Shown in pieces: positions 42,908 through 50,031 of a DNA stretch of 64,000 bases. A program made the position numbers and the translations under genes. The DNA lies in assembly GCA_018970395.1 (NCBI GenBank), contig JAGWWM010000001.1, positions 1 to 64,000 of the forward strand. Reading direction: 5' to 3'. Origin of the DNA: Bacteroidota bacterium (lineage in GTDB: Bacteria; Bacteroidota; Bacteroidia; Chitinophagales; Chitinophagaceae). A model generated the notes under the pieces. It had not been told where the DNA came from. It searched no databases and saw nothing but the letters and a program-made list of their open reading frames with translations. Positions within the stretch are counted from its first letter, which is position 1. Each line of letters starts with the position of its first letter.

Positions 42908-43048
42908 GGTCGAAATATTTTTCGCCTTTATGGAATGAGCATTGATTTTTTAAATTGGGAGGGGCGAAAAATAGTTCGTGTTTACGGAAGGAGCATGGAT
43001 TTTTAAATTGGGAGGGGCGAAAAATATTTCGCCCGTACTTATTGAGGC
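42908..43048. repeat. Tandem repeat, about 2.5 units of ~54 bp
   Basis: Units begin at 42908, 42962 and 43015 (the last one partial). Each starts with GGG(T)CGAAA, has a palindromic core, and the full ones end in TTTTTAAATTGGGAG. In the third unit GGGCGAAA-AATA-TTTCGCCC is a perfect hairpin. Units differ by several substitutions. Confidence 0.75.
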
Positions 43049-43076
43049 TGTGAGAGTTGAGTTATTTAGAATTTAT

Positions 43077-43092
43077 CCCCCTCTAGAGGGGG
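43077..43092. repeat. 16-bp perfect palindrome
   Basis: CCCCCTCTAGAGGGGG followed by a G-rich stretch. Such CTAGAG palindromes are seen as intergenic repeats in other Bacteroidota. Confidence 0.6.
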
Positions 43093-43119
43093 TGAAGGGG
43101 GAGGTCTAGAAAGATTTGT

Positions 43120-43196
43120 GAGATGTTTCGCTTTCGCTCAACATGACGCCTCTTAGCGGGCTTTGCTCCTTTGTCCCTTTGCGTGAAATAAAAATG
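43120..43196 (+). repeat. Dispersed repeat R1, copy 2
   Basis: Starts GAGATGTTTCGCTTTCGCTC and ends GCGTGAAATAAAAATG. It is closely similar to the copy at 12557-12634, with changes mainly in the middle. It lies in the 398-bp gap before the wzm gene, and a short GCATCAACA-type repeat follows at 43263-43304. Confidence 0.8.
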
Positions 43197-43305
43197 ATAA
43201 ATAGAAATTGATAATTTAGAATTACTAAACAGATTTTTTGATATAAAATTCAACAACTCGAATTGCAATTAACTTAATCAAATCAACGCATCAACAATTA
43301 ACTTA

Positions 43306-44172
43306 ATGTCTTCCCACCCAAACTCCCCCACCCATTGGGATCTTGAAATAAAACCCCAATCTTCTCTCTTCGATTTGAATCTGAGAGAAGTGTGGCGGTA
43401 CCGGGATCTGATGATGTTGTTTGTGAAGCGGGATTTTGTGGCGCAGTATAAGCAGACGATACTTGGGCCGTTATGGCATCTCATTCAACCGCTATTTACC
43501 ACGATTGTGTTTCTGATGGTGTTTGGCAATATTGCAGGCATTCCGACCGATGGCGTTCCGCCCGTGTTGTTTTATATGAGTGGCATTACTATCTGGAATT
43601 ATTTTAGTTCCTGTTTGACGAATACATCTAATACTTTCGTGGCCAATGCAGGCATTTTTGGAAAAGTGTATTTTCCCCGTTTAGTAATTCCGGTATCAGT
43701 GGTGTTGTCAAATATCGTGCGGTTGGGCATACAGTTTGGGTTGTTATTGGGAGTGATGGTGTTTTATTGGATAAGAGGGGAGGCGCAGGTTCATATTGGA
43801 CTATCCTGGATGTTGTTGCCCTTGCTGGTATTGTTGATGGCCGGTATAGGTTTAGGAGTAGGCATTATCATTTCATCGCTCACCACCAAGTACCGCGATT
43901 TTACTGTGTTGATTGGATTTGCCGTGCAATTGCTGATGTATGCAACACCCGTAGCGTATCCCTTATCATTTTTGAAAAGTAAAAATTTTGCCTATCTCAT
44001 CGAATGGAATCCTTTAAGTGCCGTAGTCGAAGGCTTTCGTTATGCTTTGTTTGGCGTGACCAGTTTTGATATGTCATCATTAATATATCCGTCGGTGTTC
44101 ATGGTAGTCGTGTTATTCATCGGCACGATGATATTCAGTAAGGTGGAGAGGACGTTTATGGATACAGTGTAA
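43306..44172 (+). CDS. wzm: ABC-2 type polysaccharide exporter permease (Wzm-like)
   Basis: Integral membrane half of an ABC exporter for lipid-linked O-antigen or capsule glycan. The 288 residues have an N-terminal cytoplasmic segment with the usual LREVWRYRDLMMLFVKRDF amphipathic region, then about six membrane helices, and WNPLSAVVEGFRYALFG near the C-terminus, which is typical of the ABC2_membrane exporters. Its ATPase partner gene begins only at 46419, after a block of accessory DNA; normally the two genes are adjacent. Confidence 0.93.
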   Translation: MSSHPNSPTHWDLEIKPQSSLFDLNLREVWRYRDLMMLFVKRDFVAQYKQTILGPLWHLIQPLFTTIVFLMVFGNIAGIPTDGVPPVLFYMSGITIWNYFSSCLTNTSNTFVANAGIFGKVYFPRLVIPVSVVLSNIVRLGIQFGLLLGVMVFYWIRGEAQVHIGLSWMLLPLLVLLMAGIGLGVGIIISSLTTKYRDFTVLIGFAVQLLMYATPVAYPLSFLKSKNFAYLIEWNPLSAVVEGFRYALFGVTSFDMSSLIYPSVFMVVVLFIGTMIFSKVERTFMDTV

Positions 44173-44202
44173 ACTCAAAGGTCAAAAGTCAAAACCAAAA
44201 AA

Positions 44203-44242
44203 ACGCATCAACGCATAAACGAATCAACAAATCAACATAAAA
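44203..44242. repeat. Degenerate GCATCAACAAATCAAC repeats before the 63-residue gene
   Basis: Six variants of the heptamer (A)ATCAAC. An inverted counterpart, GTTGATTCGTTGATGCGTTG, lies just after the small gene at 44443-44475, so the gene is framed by inverted copies. Confidence 0.7.
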
Positions 44243-44434
44243 TTGCCTTCCATCATCATCCATACCTCACCCGTCAATATTCAAAAAGAAAGAATATTGC
44301 GCCAGAGAGCCAAAACGCCAGAGCAGCGATTTTATGAATTATTACGACTGAATGAATTAGCCCTGAAATTATCAGGAAGAAAATTTTTACGAGAACCGCA
44401 GGGGAAGGGGATTGTGTTAGTAAAGAAAAAATAA
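44243..44434 (+). CDS. 63-residue protein of unknown function
   Basis: Small gene with a TTG start (no ATG available). The predicted protein is basic; RQRAKTPEQRFYELLRLNEL and the ending EPQGKGIVLVKKK recall a small protein found next to nucleotidyltransferase genes in Bacteroidota, but I cannot name a family. No partner gene follows here, so it may be an orphan or remnant. It lies between inverted short repeats within the DNA that separates wzm from wzt. Confidence 0.45.
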   Translation: MPSIIIHTSPVNIQKERILRQRAKTPEQRFYELLRLNELALKLSGRKFLREPQGKGIVLVKKK

Positions 44435-44442
44435 TGTTCGGA

Positions 44443-44556
44443 GGGTTGATTCGTTGATGCGTTGATTCGTTCAGTCGGGGAATAGTTTAGATGTTTAGGC
44501 AGATAATTTATGAGCAATAAATAACCTACAACCTACAACATCCAACCTACAACCGC
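44443..44556. repeat. Mixed short repeats between the 63-residue gene and the toxin-antitoxin pair
   Basis: GTTGATTCG-type units (44443-44475), a GTTTAGATGTTTAGGC unit at 44485-44500 and CAACCTACAAC units (44520-44556) lie together. The first two recur in the same order and orientation at 45331-45395, so the toxin-antitoxin pair is flanked by direct repeats. Confidence 0.7.
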
Positions 44557-44604
44557 CAATAACGCCACAATGATGACAGTGTACCTCCACAAGAATTAAT
44601 TCAT

Positions 44605-44612
44605 TAAATTTG
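44605..44612 (+). promoter_or_regulatory. -7 promoter box TAAATTTG of the antitoxin gene
   Basis: Exact TAnnTTTG match, 15 bp before the ATG at 44628. It makes the alternative start at 44610 unlikely. Confidence 0.6.
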
Positions 44613-44627
44613 GATAAAAATAGTGAT

Positions 44628-44849
44628 ATGAACACCGCGCAATTAGAAAAAAAATTACTAGAACATACCAAAAACCTTTCTAAGGAAGCTTTAAGGGAAG
44701 TGATTGACTTCGTTCGCTTTTTGCAGCATAAAATGGCGCGCCAATCATCTGATTATATTAATATTGAAACATCTTCCCTAAATAAATCACAAATTGTCCA
44801 TTTAGAAGAGGAATTCGAAGATTACAAAAAACTATATCCTCGTGAATAA
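44628..44849 (+). CDS. Antitoxin-like protein of a VapBC-type pair (DUF2281-like)
   Basis: Encodes 73 residues. The N-terminal part (QLEKKLLEHTKNLSKEALRE, VIDFVRFLQHK) resembles DUF2281/antitoxin helices that pair with PIN toxins. The C-terminal part is acidic and probably wraps around the toxin. The gene overlaps the PIN gene by 8 bp, as typical for coupled toxin-antitoxin operons. Direct short repeats flank the pair. Confidence 0.75.
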   Translation: MNTAQLEKKLLEHTKNLSKEALREVIDFVRFLQHKMARQSSDYINIETSSLNKSQIVHLEEEFEDYKKLYPRE

Positions 44850-45234
44850 ATATGTAGCCGACACGATGGCCTTTATTCTCAGGTTAGAGAAAAGAAAAAT
44901 GCCACATGAAATCAAGTCAATATTTATACAGGCAGAAAATGGTTTAGCTGAAATCAGAGTTCCTGCTATTGTATTTGCTGAGTTGGGTTATCTTTCAGAG
45001 AAAGGTAAAATTGATATCAACTTGAATGATGCACATGAATATTTAGAAATGAATCAGAGTATATCAGTACATCCTTTATCGTTTGAAGTAATAGAATATG
45101 CATTTAGAATTGATGATATTCCTGAGCTGCACGATCGTCTGATTGCTGCTACGGCGAAGGCGTTTAATGTGCCTATTTTAACAAACGATTCCGATATAAA
45201 AAAATCATTACATGTCGAAGCGTTTTGGGAATAG
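44842..45234 (+). CDS. PIN-domain ribonuclease toxin (VapC-like)
   Basis: Predicted RNase of 130 residues from a GTG start inside the end of the antitoxin gene. The conserved acidic residues of the PIN fold are all present: Asp in NKYVADTMAF (residue 6), Glu in FAELGYL, Asp in ELHDRLIAATA, and Asp in TNDSDI. VapC-type toxins cleave tRNA or rRNA. The pair lies between wzm and wzt and may act as a stabiliser of the locus, which is inference. Confidence 0.88.
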   Translation: MNKYVADTMAFILRLEKRKMPHEIKSIFIQAENGLAEIRVPAIVFAELGYLSEKGKIDINLNDAHEYLEMNQSISVHPLSFEVIEYAFRIDDIPELHDRLIAATAKAFNVPILTNDSDIKKSLHVEAFWE

Positions 45235-45330
45235 CTAAGATTTTGGATAAAGTATTTAATATAATGTTTTTCGCTTTTTTATTTGATCTGTCAATTCTAA
45301 CCCATATCTCATATTAGAACCAAAAGGTTA

Positions 45331-45514
45331 ATTCGTTGATACGTTTATTCGTTGATTCGGGCAATGGTTTAGATGTTTAGGCGTTAAGTTGTTTAGTCGG
45401 AAGAAATAATCGCCACCTAAACGATTCTACCTCTAAACCCTAAACGACTATACGACTAAACGCCTCAACAAATCAACAAATCAACCCTATACCCCTAAAC
45501 CTCTCAACTTCCTC
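45331..45514. repeat. Short-repeat block after the toxin-antitoxin pair
   Basis: The left part (45331-45395) repeats the GTTGATTCG and GTTTAGATGTTTAGGC units found before the antitoxin gene. The right part (45415-45514) is the inverse orientation: CCTAAACG, CTAAACCCTAAACG, CGCCTCAACAAATCAACA and CCCCTAAACCTCTCAA, running up to the next ATG. The remaining 45235-45330 holds nothing recognised. Confidence 0.7.
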
Positions 45515-45805
45515 ATGCTCGAAAACCTCTCCCCCCGCCTCTTTTGGGATGTCAATCCCCACCTGCTGGATTGGGAAAAAGACATGCCCCTGATTATTAC
45601 AAGGGTAGCTGAAAGGGGAACCCTGGAAGAGTGGAGAACCATTGTGCGCAAATATGGTATGGATAAAATTGTTGCTGTTGCGAAGGAAGTCAGATCCATG
45701 GATTTGCTGGCAGTCAATTTTATTGCTCAGATTTCCGGCACACCCATTACAGAATTCAGATGTTACAATACCAGACAGTTGAGCCAGCGACACTGGATTT
45801 ATTGA
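45515..45805 (+). CDS. DUF6922-type protein, probable partner of an AbiEii-like toxin
   Basis: Encodes 96 residues. The pattern LFWDVNPHLLDWEKDMPLII, then RVAERGTLEEWRTIVRKYG and NFIAQISGTPITEF, fits a family I recall as DUF6922, usually encoded directly before a nucleotidyltransferase of the AbiEii type in Bacteroidota. The overlap with the next gene fits that arrangement. Here the partner is truncated, so this gene may be a leftover. The function is unknown; an antitoxin-like role is inferred from context. Confidence 0.7.
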   Translation: MLENLSPRLFWDVNPHLLDWEKDMPLIITRVAERGTLEEWRTIVRKYGMDKIVAVAKEVRSMDLLAVNFIAQISGTPITEFRCYNTRQLSQRHWIY

Positions 45806-45957
45806 AAAATATATCCGGTCAACCTTTGTTTGCGGACCATAGATTGGTAGGTGGTACCGCATTAGCCCACTTTTTTAAAGTGTATAACGTAGTTTATAAG
45901 ATATTTTTTAAAAAATTAGGGGGCTGTCCGGTTAAAAATAAAAATGAATACTTTTAA
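45760..45957 (+). pseudogene. Truncated AbiEii/AbiGii-family nucleotidyltransferase
   Basis: The first 37 residues, MLQYQTVEPATLDLLKNISG and on to RLVGGTALA, match the start of AbiEii-type toxins, which continue with the GS-containing nucleotidyltransferase core. After GGTALA the reading frame runs into unrelated sequence and stops at residue 65, so the catalytic core (including the DXD-type acidic residues) is missing. It is probably not active as a toxin. A MITE-like element starts within its last codons at 45923. Confidence 0.75.
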
Positions 45958-45984
45958 AACAAAAATTAATTCTTTTGATAATTG

Positions 45985-46076
45985 ATTATTTCACGCAAAG
46001 CTGCAAAGAGGAAAATCTCCTAAAGAACATCATGTTGAGCGATAGCGAATTTATCCCGAGAATCGGGAACATCTCA
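45985..46076 (-). repeat. Dispersed repeat R1, copy 3 (inverted, with small insertion)
   Basis: On the minus strand it begins GAGATGTT and ends GCGTGAAATAATC like the other copies, but carries an extra hairpin of about 18 bp (CCCGATTCTCGGG) inside the first part. Confidence 0.75.
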
Positions 46077-46100
46077 TAATTCGAAGCGCTCTCAAAACAG

Positions 46101-46131
46101 GAGATCCTTCGCTTAAGCTCATCATGACGCT
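46101..46131 (+). repeat. Dispersed repeat R1, partial copy 4
   Basis: GAGATCCTTCGCTTAAGCTC followed by ATCATGACGCT matches the first third of the R1 element. Confidence 0.6.
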
Positions 46132-46198
46132 ACCGAAATGTGTGGCGCTGGCAAGGCAGAACGCGCGGAGCGATCGGGTCTGCCTAGATTTTTCTTTG

Positions 46199-46233
46199 GT
46201 TACTTTCTTTGTAGCAATGACAAAGAAAGTAAC
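46199..46233. repeat. Hairpin with 14-bp perfect arms
   Basis: GTTACTTTCTTTGT and ACAAAGAAAGTAAC surround a 7-base loop. Similar TTACTTTCTTTG palindromes are known as dispersed repeats in many bacteria. Confidence 0.8.
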
Positions 46234-46313
46234 AATAAAAATTCAGGAGCAAGAATCCTGTTGAAGAACGAAAAAGATCCTAAAAAAGGTATAAAAATAT
46301 TTAATCGGACAGC

Positions 46314-46418
46314 GATGCCTCTAAATCCTAAACCCCTCAATCCGCCTGCAGCGCCAGATACGGGCGGACAAGCGACTAAACGCCTCAACAAATAAACGAA
46401 TCAACAAATAAACATCCA
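46314..46418. repeat. Short repeats in the leader of wzt
   Basis: CCTAAACCCCTCAA units (from 46325) and CGCCTCAACAAATAAACG-type units (46380-46414) run to the TTG start of wzt. The coding strand of the last 40 bases is almost free of G. Confidence 0.65.
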
Positions 46419-47675
46419 TTGAGCACTGTAATCAAAGTCGAAAACCTCTCCAAACAATACCGTCTTGGCACAGTAGGCACCGGAGCGCTTGCTCATGATA
46501 TCAATCGCTGGTGGCACAGAGTGAGAGGCAAGGAAGATCCCTATATAAAAATTGGGGAGACCAATGACCGCGCCACTTCAGGAAGCAGTGAATATGTATG
46601 GGCATTAAAGGATATCAACTTCGAAGTGAAGCATGGCGAGGTGCTGGGTATTATCGGACGTAACGGAGCGGGTAAATCTACCTTATTAAAAATATTAAGT
46701 CGTACCACTGCGCCCACTACCGGCAGCGTGAAGATCAAAGGAAGAGTGGCGAGTTTGCTGGAAGTAGGCACCGGTTTTCATCCTGAGTTAAGCGGCAGAG
46801 AAAATATCTTTTTGAATGGTGCTATTCTCGGCATGACCAAAAAAGAAATTGCTGCAAAGTTTGATGAAATCGTGGACTTTGCCGGCGTGGAAAGATATAT
46901 TGATACGCCGGTGAAGCGCTACAGCAGTGGAATGTATGTTCGCCTTGCTTTTGCCGTGGCCGCACATTTAGAACCGGAAATTCTGATTGTGGATGAAGTG
47001 CTGGCGGTCGGGGATGCGGAGTTTCAAAAGAAGTGCTTGGGTAAGATGAAGGATGTGAGTGAGAAGGATGGAAGGACGGTTTTGTTTGTGAGTCATAATA
47101 TGGCGGCTGTAGCTAACCTTTGTAATAAAGGATTGGTGATGAGTAATGGCTTACTTGAATATAGCGGCACAGTTGATGAAGCGGTAAAGTATTATATGCA
47201 AAAGAGTGTGGTGAGCGGATGTCACTATGTTAATCAACAACCCGGTAATGCAGATAAAATCAAAGAAGTGAAAATGGTTCGTGATGCAAAGAAAGACAGC
47301 GAGTCCTTTCTTTTTAATGAACCTTTGCGCATCCAAATCAATGCACAACTGCCCTCATCTGTAGAAGGTACACATATTGGTGTGGCAGTGCTTGATAAAT
47401 GGCATCACAAAATATTTACTAATACCTACAGAATTACTGCACAACAATTGACAACTGGTAAGGTGTTTGTAGAAATGCAAATACCTGCAGCAACATTACT
47501 TGACGGTGTTTATTTTATGGATGTTGCATTGTTTGTTCCACGCATGAATAATTTCGATTATGTAGCAGATGCCTGCACATTTGAAATTGAAGATCTCAAT
47601 TCTGAACTTTCATTATTCAGCGGTGCTGATATTGGAAATGTAATGGTTAAATGTAACTGGAAAGAGTTGGCATGA
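46419..47675 (+). CDS. wzt: Polysaccharide ABC exporter ATPase with C-terminal cargo domain (Wzt-like)
   Basis: ATPase partner of Wzm. The 418 residues start with TTG. The nucleotide-binding domain has Walker A GIIGRNGAGKSTLLK, signature YSSGMYVRLAF and Walker B ILIVDEVLAVGD, with the D-loop next. From about residue 250 a Wzt_C-like beta domain follows (FNEPLRIQINAQL, GVAVLDKWHHKIF), which in E. coli O8/O9a reads a terminal modification of the finished chain. That implies a capped O-antigen-type polymer here. The ATPase overlaps the next gene by 4 bp. Confidence 0.93.
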   Translation: MSTVIKVENLSKQYRLGTVGTGALAHDINRWWHRVRGKEDPYIKIGETNDRATSGSSEYVWALKDINFEVKHGEVLGIIGRNGAGKSTLLKILSRTTAPTTGSVKIKGRVASLLEVGTGFHPELSGRENIFLNGAILGMTKKEIAAKFDEIVDFAGVERYIDTPVKRYSSGMYVRLAFAVAAHLEPEILIVDEVLAVGDAEFQKKCLGKMKDVSEKDGRTVLFVSHNMAAVANLCNKGLVMSNGLLEYSGTVDEAVKYYMQKSVVSGCHYVNQQPGNADKIKEVKMVRDAKKDSESFLFNEPLRIQINAQLPSSVEGTHIGVAVLDKWHHKIFTNTYRITAQQLTTGKVFVEMQIPAATLLDGVYFMDVALFVPRMNNFDYVADACTFEIEDLNSELSLFSGADIGNVMVKCNWKELA

Positions 47676-48235
47676 TACAACAAATCATCAATACAATTAA
47701 ACGCATCAGTGTCAGTAAAGAGCAGAAAAATAAACTAAAAGATCTTGCTGCAAAAAACGTGAATGCAGGTGATGCTAATAAATTTCATGATACTGTTTTG
47801 TTTAATACATCAGCAGGCGGAACGATTACTATTGGCAGTAATACTGAAATTTTAAATGGCTGTTTGCTCATGACATACGGCGGCAGTATTAGCATTGGTA
47901 ATAATTGCAGCATAAATCCATATACAATTCTTTATGGGCATGGAAAAGGATTAGTAATTGGCAATAATGTTCTTATTGCAGGGCATTGCCTCATCATACC
48001 ATCTAATCATGTTTTTAACCGAACAGATATACCCATCAATCAACAGGGCGAACATTCAAAAGGAATTGTAATTGAAGATGATGTTTGGATTGGCGCCGGA
48101 TGTCAAATATTAGATGGTGTTACCATTGCCCGTGGAAGTATTATAGCTGCAGGCAGTGTTGTAAATAAATCAACAGAGCCATTCAGTATAATGGGCGGCG
48201 TACCTGCAAAGCTCATTAAAAAACGTAGTGAATGA
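47672..48235 (+). CDS. Left-handed beta-helix O-acyltransferase
   Basis: Encodes 187 residues with hexapeptide repeats from about residue 45 to 175: GGTITIGSNTEILNGCLLMT, ISIGNNCSINPYTILYGHG, IEDDVWIGAGCQILDGVTIA and the ending GSIIAAGSVVNKS. The pattern resembles sugar O-acetyltransferases that use acetyl-CoA and work as trimers. It probably acetylates the glycan or a precursor. The ATG overlaps the wzt stop, and the stop overlaps the next start (ATGA), so the genes are translationally coupled. Confidence 0.87.
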   Translation: MIQQIINTIKRISVSKEQKNKLKDLAAKNVNAGDANKFHDTVLFNTSAGGTITIGSNTEILNGCLLMTYGGSISIGNNCSINPYTILYGHGKGLVIGNNVLIAGHCLIIPSNHVFNRTDIPINQQGEHSKGIVIEDDVWIGAGCQILDGVTIARGSIIAAGSVVNKSTEPFSIMGGVPAKLIKKRSE

Positions 48236-49116
48236 AGAAAAGTTTACAAAAAGCAATAGCTGTTTTTCCGTTTCAGCAGCAATTGCAGTTATTATTTTTT
48301 TTCTTTTGGAGGAAGTTTGGGATAAATACAGGGGGGGAAGCAACGAAATTAGCAGCCGAATGTGAGCAATATGTACAGTTAATCGAAAATGGAGTTTCCA
48401 TTAAACGGGAAAACAAGAACATTCTTCAACTACATTATTCAATTAATCAAAGGTCTTGTTTATTTTTTATCCGGCGAAAAGGGAGTGATATCAAAGTATT
48501 TGAAACTGTTATTCTTCAAGAAGAATACAAGTCTTCAAAAGACCAACTTGCATTTGCCAATAACCATCAACCACAAATCATAGATGCAGGGGGGAATATT
48601 GGGTTCACTACTATCTATTTGCATGCATTTTTCCCGGCCGCAAGTTTTATTGTTATAGAGCCCGATGTTGATAATTATGAGTTGCTGAAAAAAAATATTG
48701 TGGCCAATGAAATTGAGAAGGCCACTTTATTGCAAAATGCGTTATGGGTGAATGAGGATGAGCTGGAGATCGATGATTCTTTCAGAGATGGACAGGAATG
48801 GTCGTTAACTGTTTGTTCTGCCAACAGCAGTGCTGAGAAAGGGAAACAGAAAAATGTAAAAGGGGTTACACTTTCAGCGTTACAAAAGCACACTAACTTT
48901 CACGAAATTGATTTATTAAAAATTGACGTGGAAGGTACAGAGCGTTTTTTATTTCGTGAGCATACGTTTGTAAATACACTGCTTGATTTTGTAAAAAACC
49001 TGGCCATTGAAATACATGATGAATACGAGATTCGACAGGTTATTTACAATACCATGCAGAAAGAAGGCTTTGAAAAGAAGGAGGATGGTGATGTTACACT
49101 CTTCTTTAAAAAATAA
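48232..49116 (+). CDS. FkbM-family SAM-dependent methyltransferase
   Basis: Encodes 294 residues. The SAM-binding motif I is IIDAGGNIGFTTIYLHAFFP (about 120-139), with an acidic residue after the next strand (IVIEPDVDNYELL) and the FkbM pattern IDLLKIDVEGTERFLFREH near residue 225. FkbM enzymes O-methylate sugars, and one of the three in this locus could place the terminal methyl group recognised by the Wzt cargo domain. The first about 100 residues are an extra N-terminal region. Confidence 0.85.
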   Translation: MKKSLQKAIAVFPFQQQLQLLFFFFWRKFGINTGGEATKLAAECEQYVQLIENGVSIKRENKNILQLHYSINQRSCLFFIRRKGSDIKVFETVILQEEYKSSKDQLAFANNHQPQIIDAGGNIGFTTIYLHAFFPAASFIVIEPDVDNYELLKKNIVANEIEKATLLQNALWVNEDELEIDDSFRDGQEWSLTVCSANSSAEKGKQKNVKGVTLSALQKHTNFHEIDLLKIDVEGTERFLFREHTFVNTLLDFVKNLAIEIHDEYEIRQVIYNTMQKEGFEKKEDGDVTLFFKK

Positions 49117-49183
49117 AAACATTCAATTTTCGGTACTAAGAAAGTTAATTTTTTAATGTAGAACCAACATTTCCAAAACTTAG

Positions 49184-50008
49184 AAAATAAAAATTCTTTT
49201 CTCCGTTGTTGCTTTAGTATTTGGATTTGCATGTAAACGAGAAAAAAGCAAGGAAGATGTCAAAATTATTAAAGCTTATGATATTTTCTGCATACTGGGG
49301 CAATCCATTGCCTATTATGGGTTGGGTCTTGACAGTTTGCTGGACAGGCTCAATGAATTGATTTTTCAATCGGGTCATTTTGGTGAAAATAATATGAAGC
49401 TTATACCGGCAAGACATCCTCATGAACATCACCAGCCCGTAAATAACCGTATCAGGTTCGCTATGACCTTTACCAAACCCTATCTGCAAAACTATTCGGC
49501 CGCTAACCGCAGGGTTTTACAATACCCTGTGCTGAAAATGGCAGTTCCTTTCGTTTCAGAAGATGGAACAAAGGGAACACACTTTATAATGAAGCCGTTA
49601 ACCATATTAAATATGTTTTGAATAAATACCCCGGCATTAAATGGCGTGCTTTTTTTATGGCACAAGGGTGAAAGTGATGTATACTGGAGACGTGATTAAG
49701 CACAATTACTTGACAGAATGATTACCAACATGCGCAGGGATATTGTGGGTTCGGCAGGTGATTCAATTTCGTTTATCCTGGAAGGGCTTGCGCCTTACTG
49801 GGTAAGCCAACGGAACGACTGGAAAATTACCGATTTTGTTATTCAAGAAACGCCCGCAAGAGTTGCACGTACCGGATATGCCAGCGCACGGGAACCTTTT
49901 GTTATGAGCAAGCCGGATAATACTGTTGATGCGGTGCATTTTGAAGCAGCTGGACAGAGAGAATTAGGCAGAAGACATTTTAATGTTTACAGGGTATTAA
50001 AAAAATAA
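49184..50008 (+). pseudogene. Decayed SGNH-type esterase (sialate O-acetylesterase-like) lipoprotein gene
   Basis: A lipoprotein-like start (VVALVFGFACKRE, without a proper start codon) is followed by ILGQSIAYYGLGLDSLLDRL, the GQS block of this family. The frame shifts near 49510, where the continuation (IPCAENGSS, then NKGNTLYNEAVNHIKY) lies in another frame. It shifts back at a T-run near 49650, giving WHKGESDVYWRRD, and an in-frame TAA at 49697 interrupts it before AQLLDRMITNMRRD and the DAVHF catalytic block. Two frameshifts and one nonsense codon show that it is not functional. Smaller open frames in this stretch are pieces of it. Confidence 0.8.
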
Positions 50009-50031
50009 GTTTTTTTAAAGATTAAGAATTC

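Larger units (their letters stand above)
45923..46313. mobile_element. MITE-like element with terminal inverted repeats
   Basis: GCTGTCCGGTTAAAAAT at the left end and the inverse of GCTGTCCGATTAAATAT at the right end match at about 15 of 17 positions, 391 bp apart. No transposase is encoded. Inside are an inverted R1 repeat copy (45985-46076), a partial copy (46101-46131), a hairpin AGGCAGA...TCTGCCT (46155-46186), and a 14-bp-arm hairpin at 46199-46233. It could be a non-autonomous transposon or only chance ends around clustered repeats; no clear target-site duplication was found. Confidence 0.4.

Noticed and set aside
46138-46395. 85-codon open frame before wzt
   Set aside because: It runs through hairpins and CCTAAAC repeats, so it is an accident of repeat sequence.
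44203-46414. CRISPR array
   Set aside because: Repeats are heptamer-like, degenerate and lack regular spacers; no cas gene is present.
49718-50008. Separate 96-residue gene
   Set aside because: It is the C-terminal piece of the decayed SGNH esterase; no independent start signal is seen.
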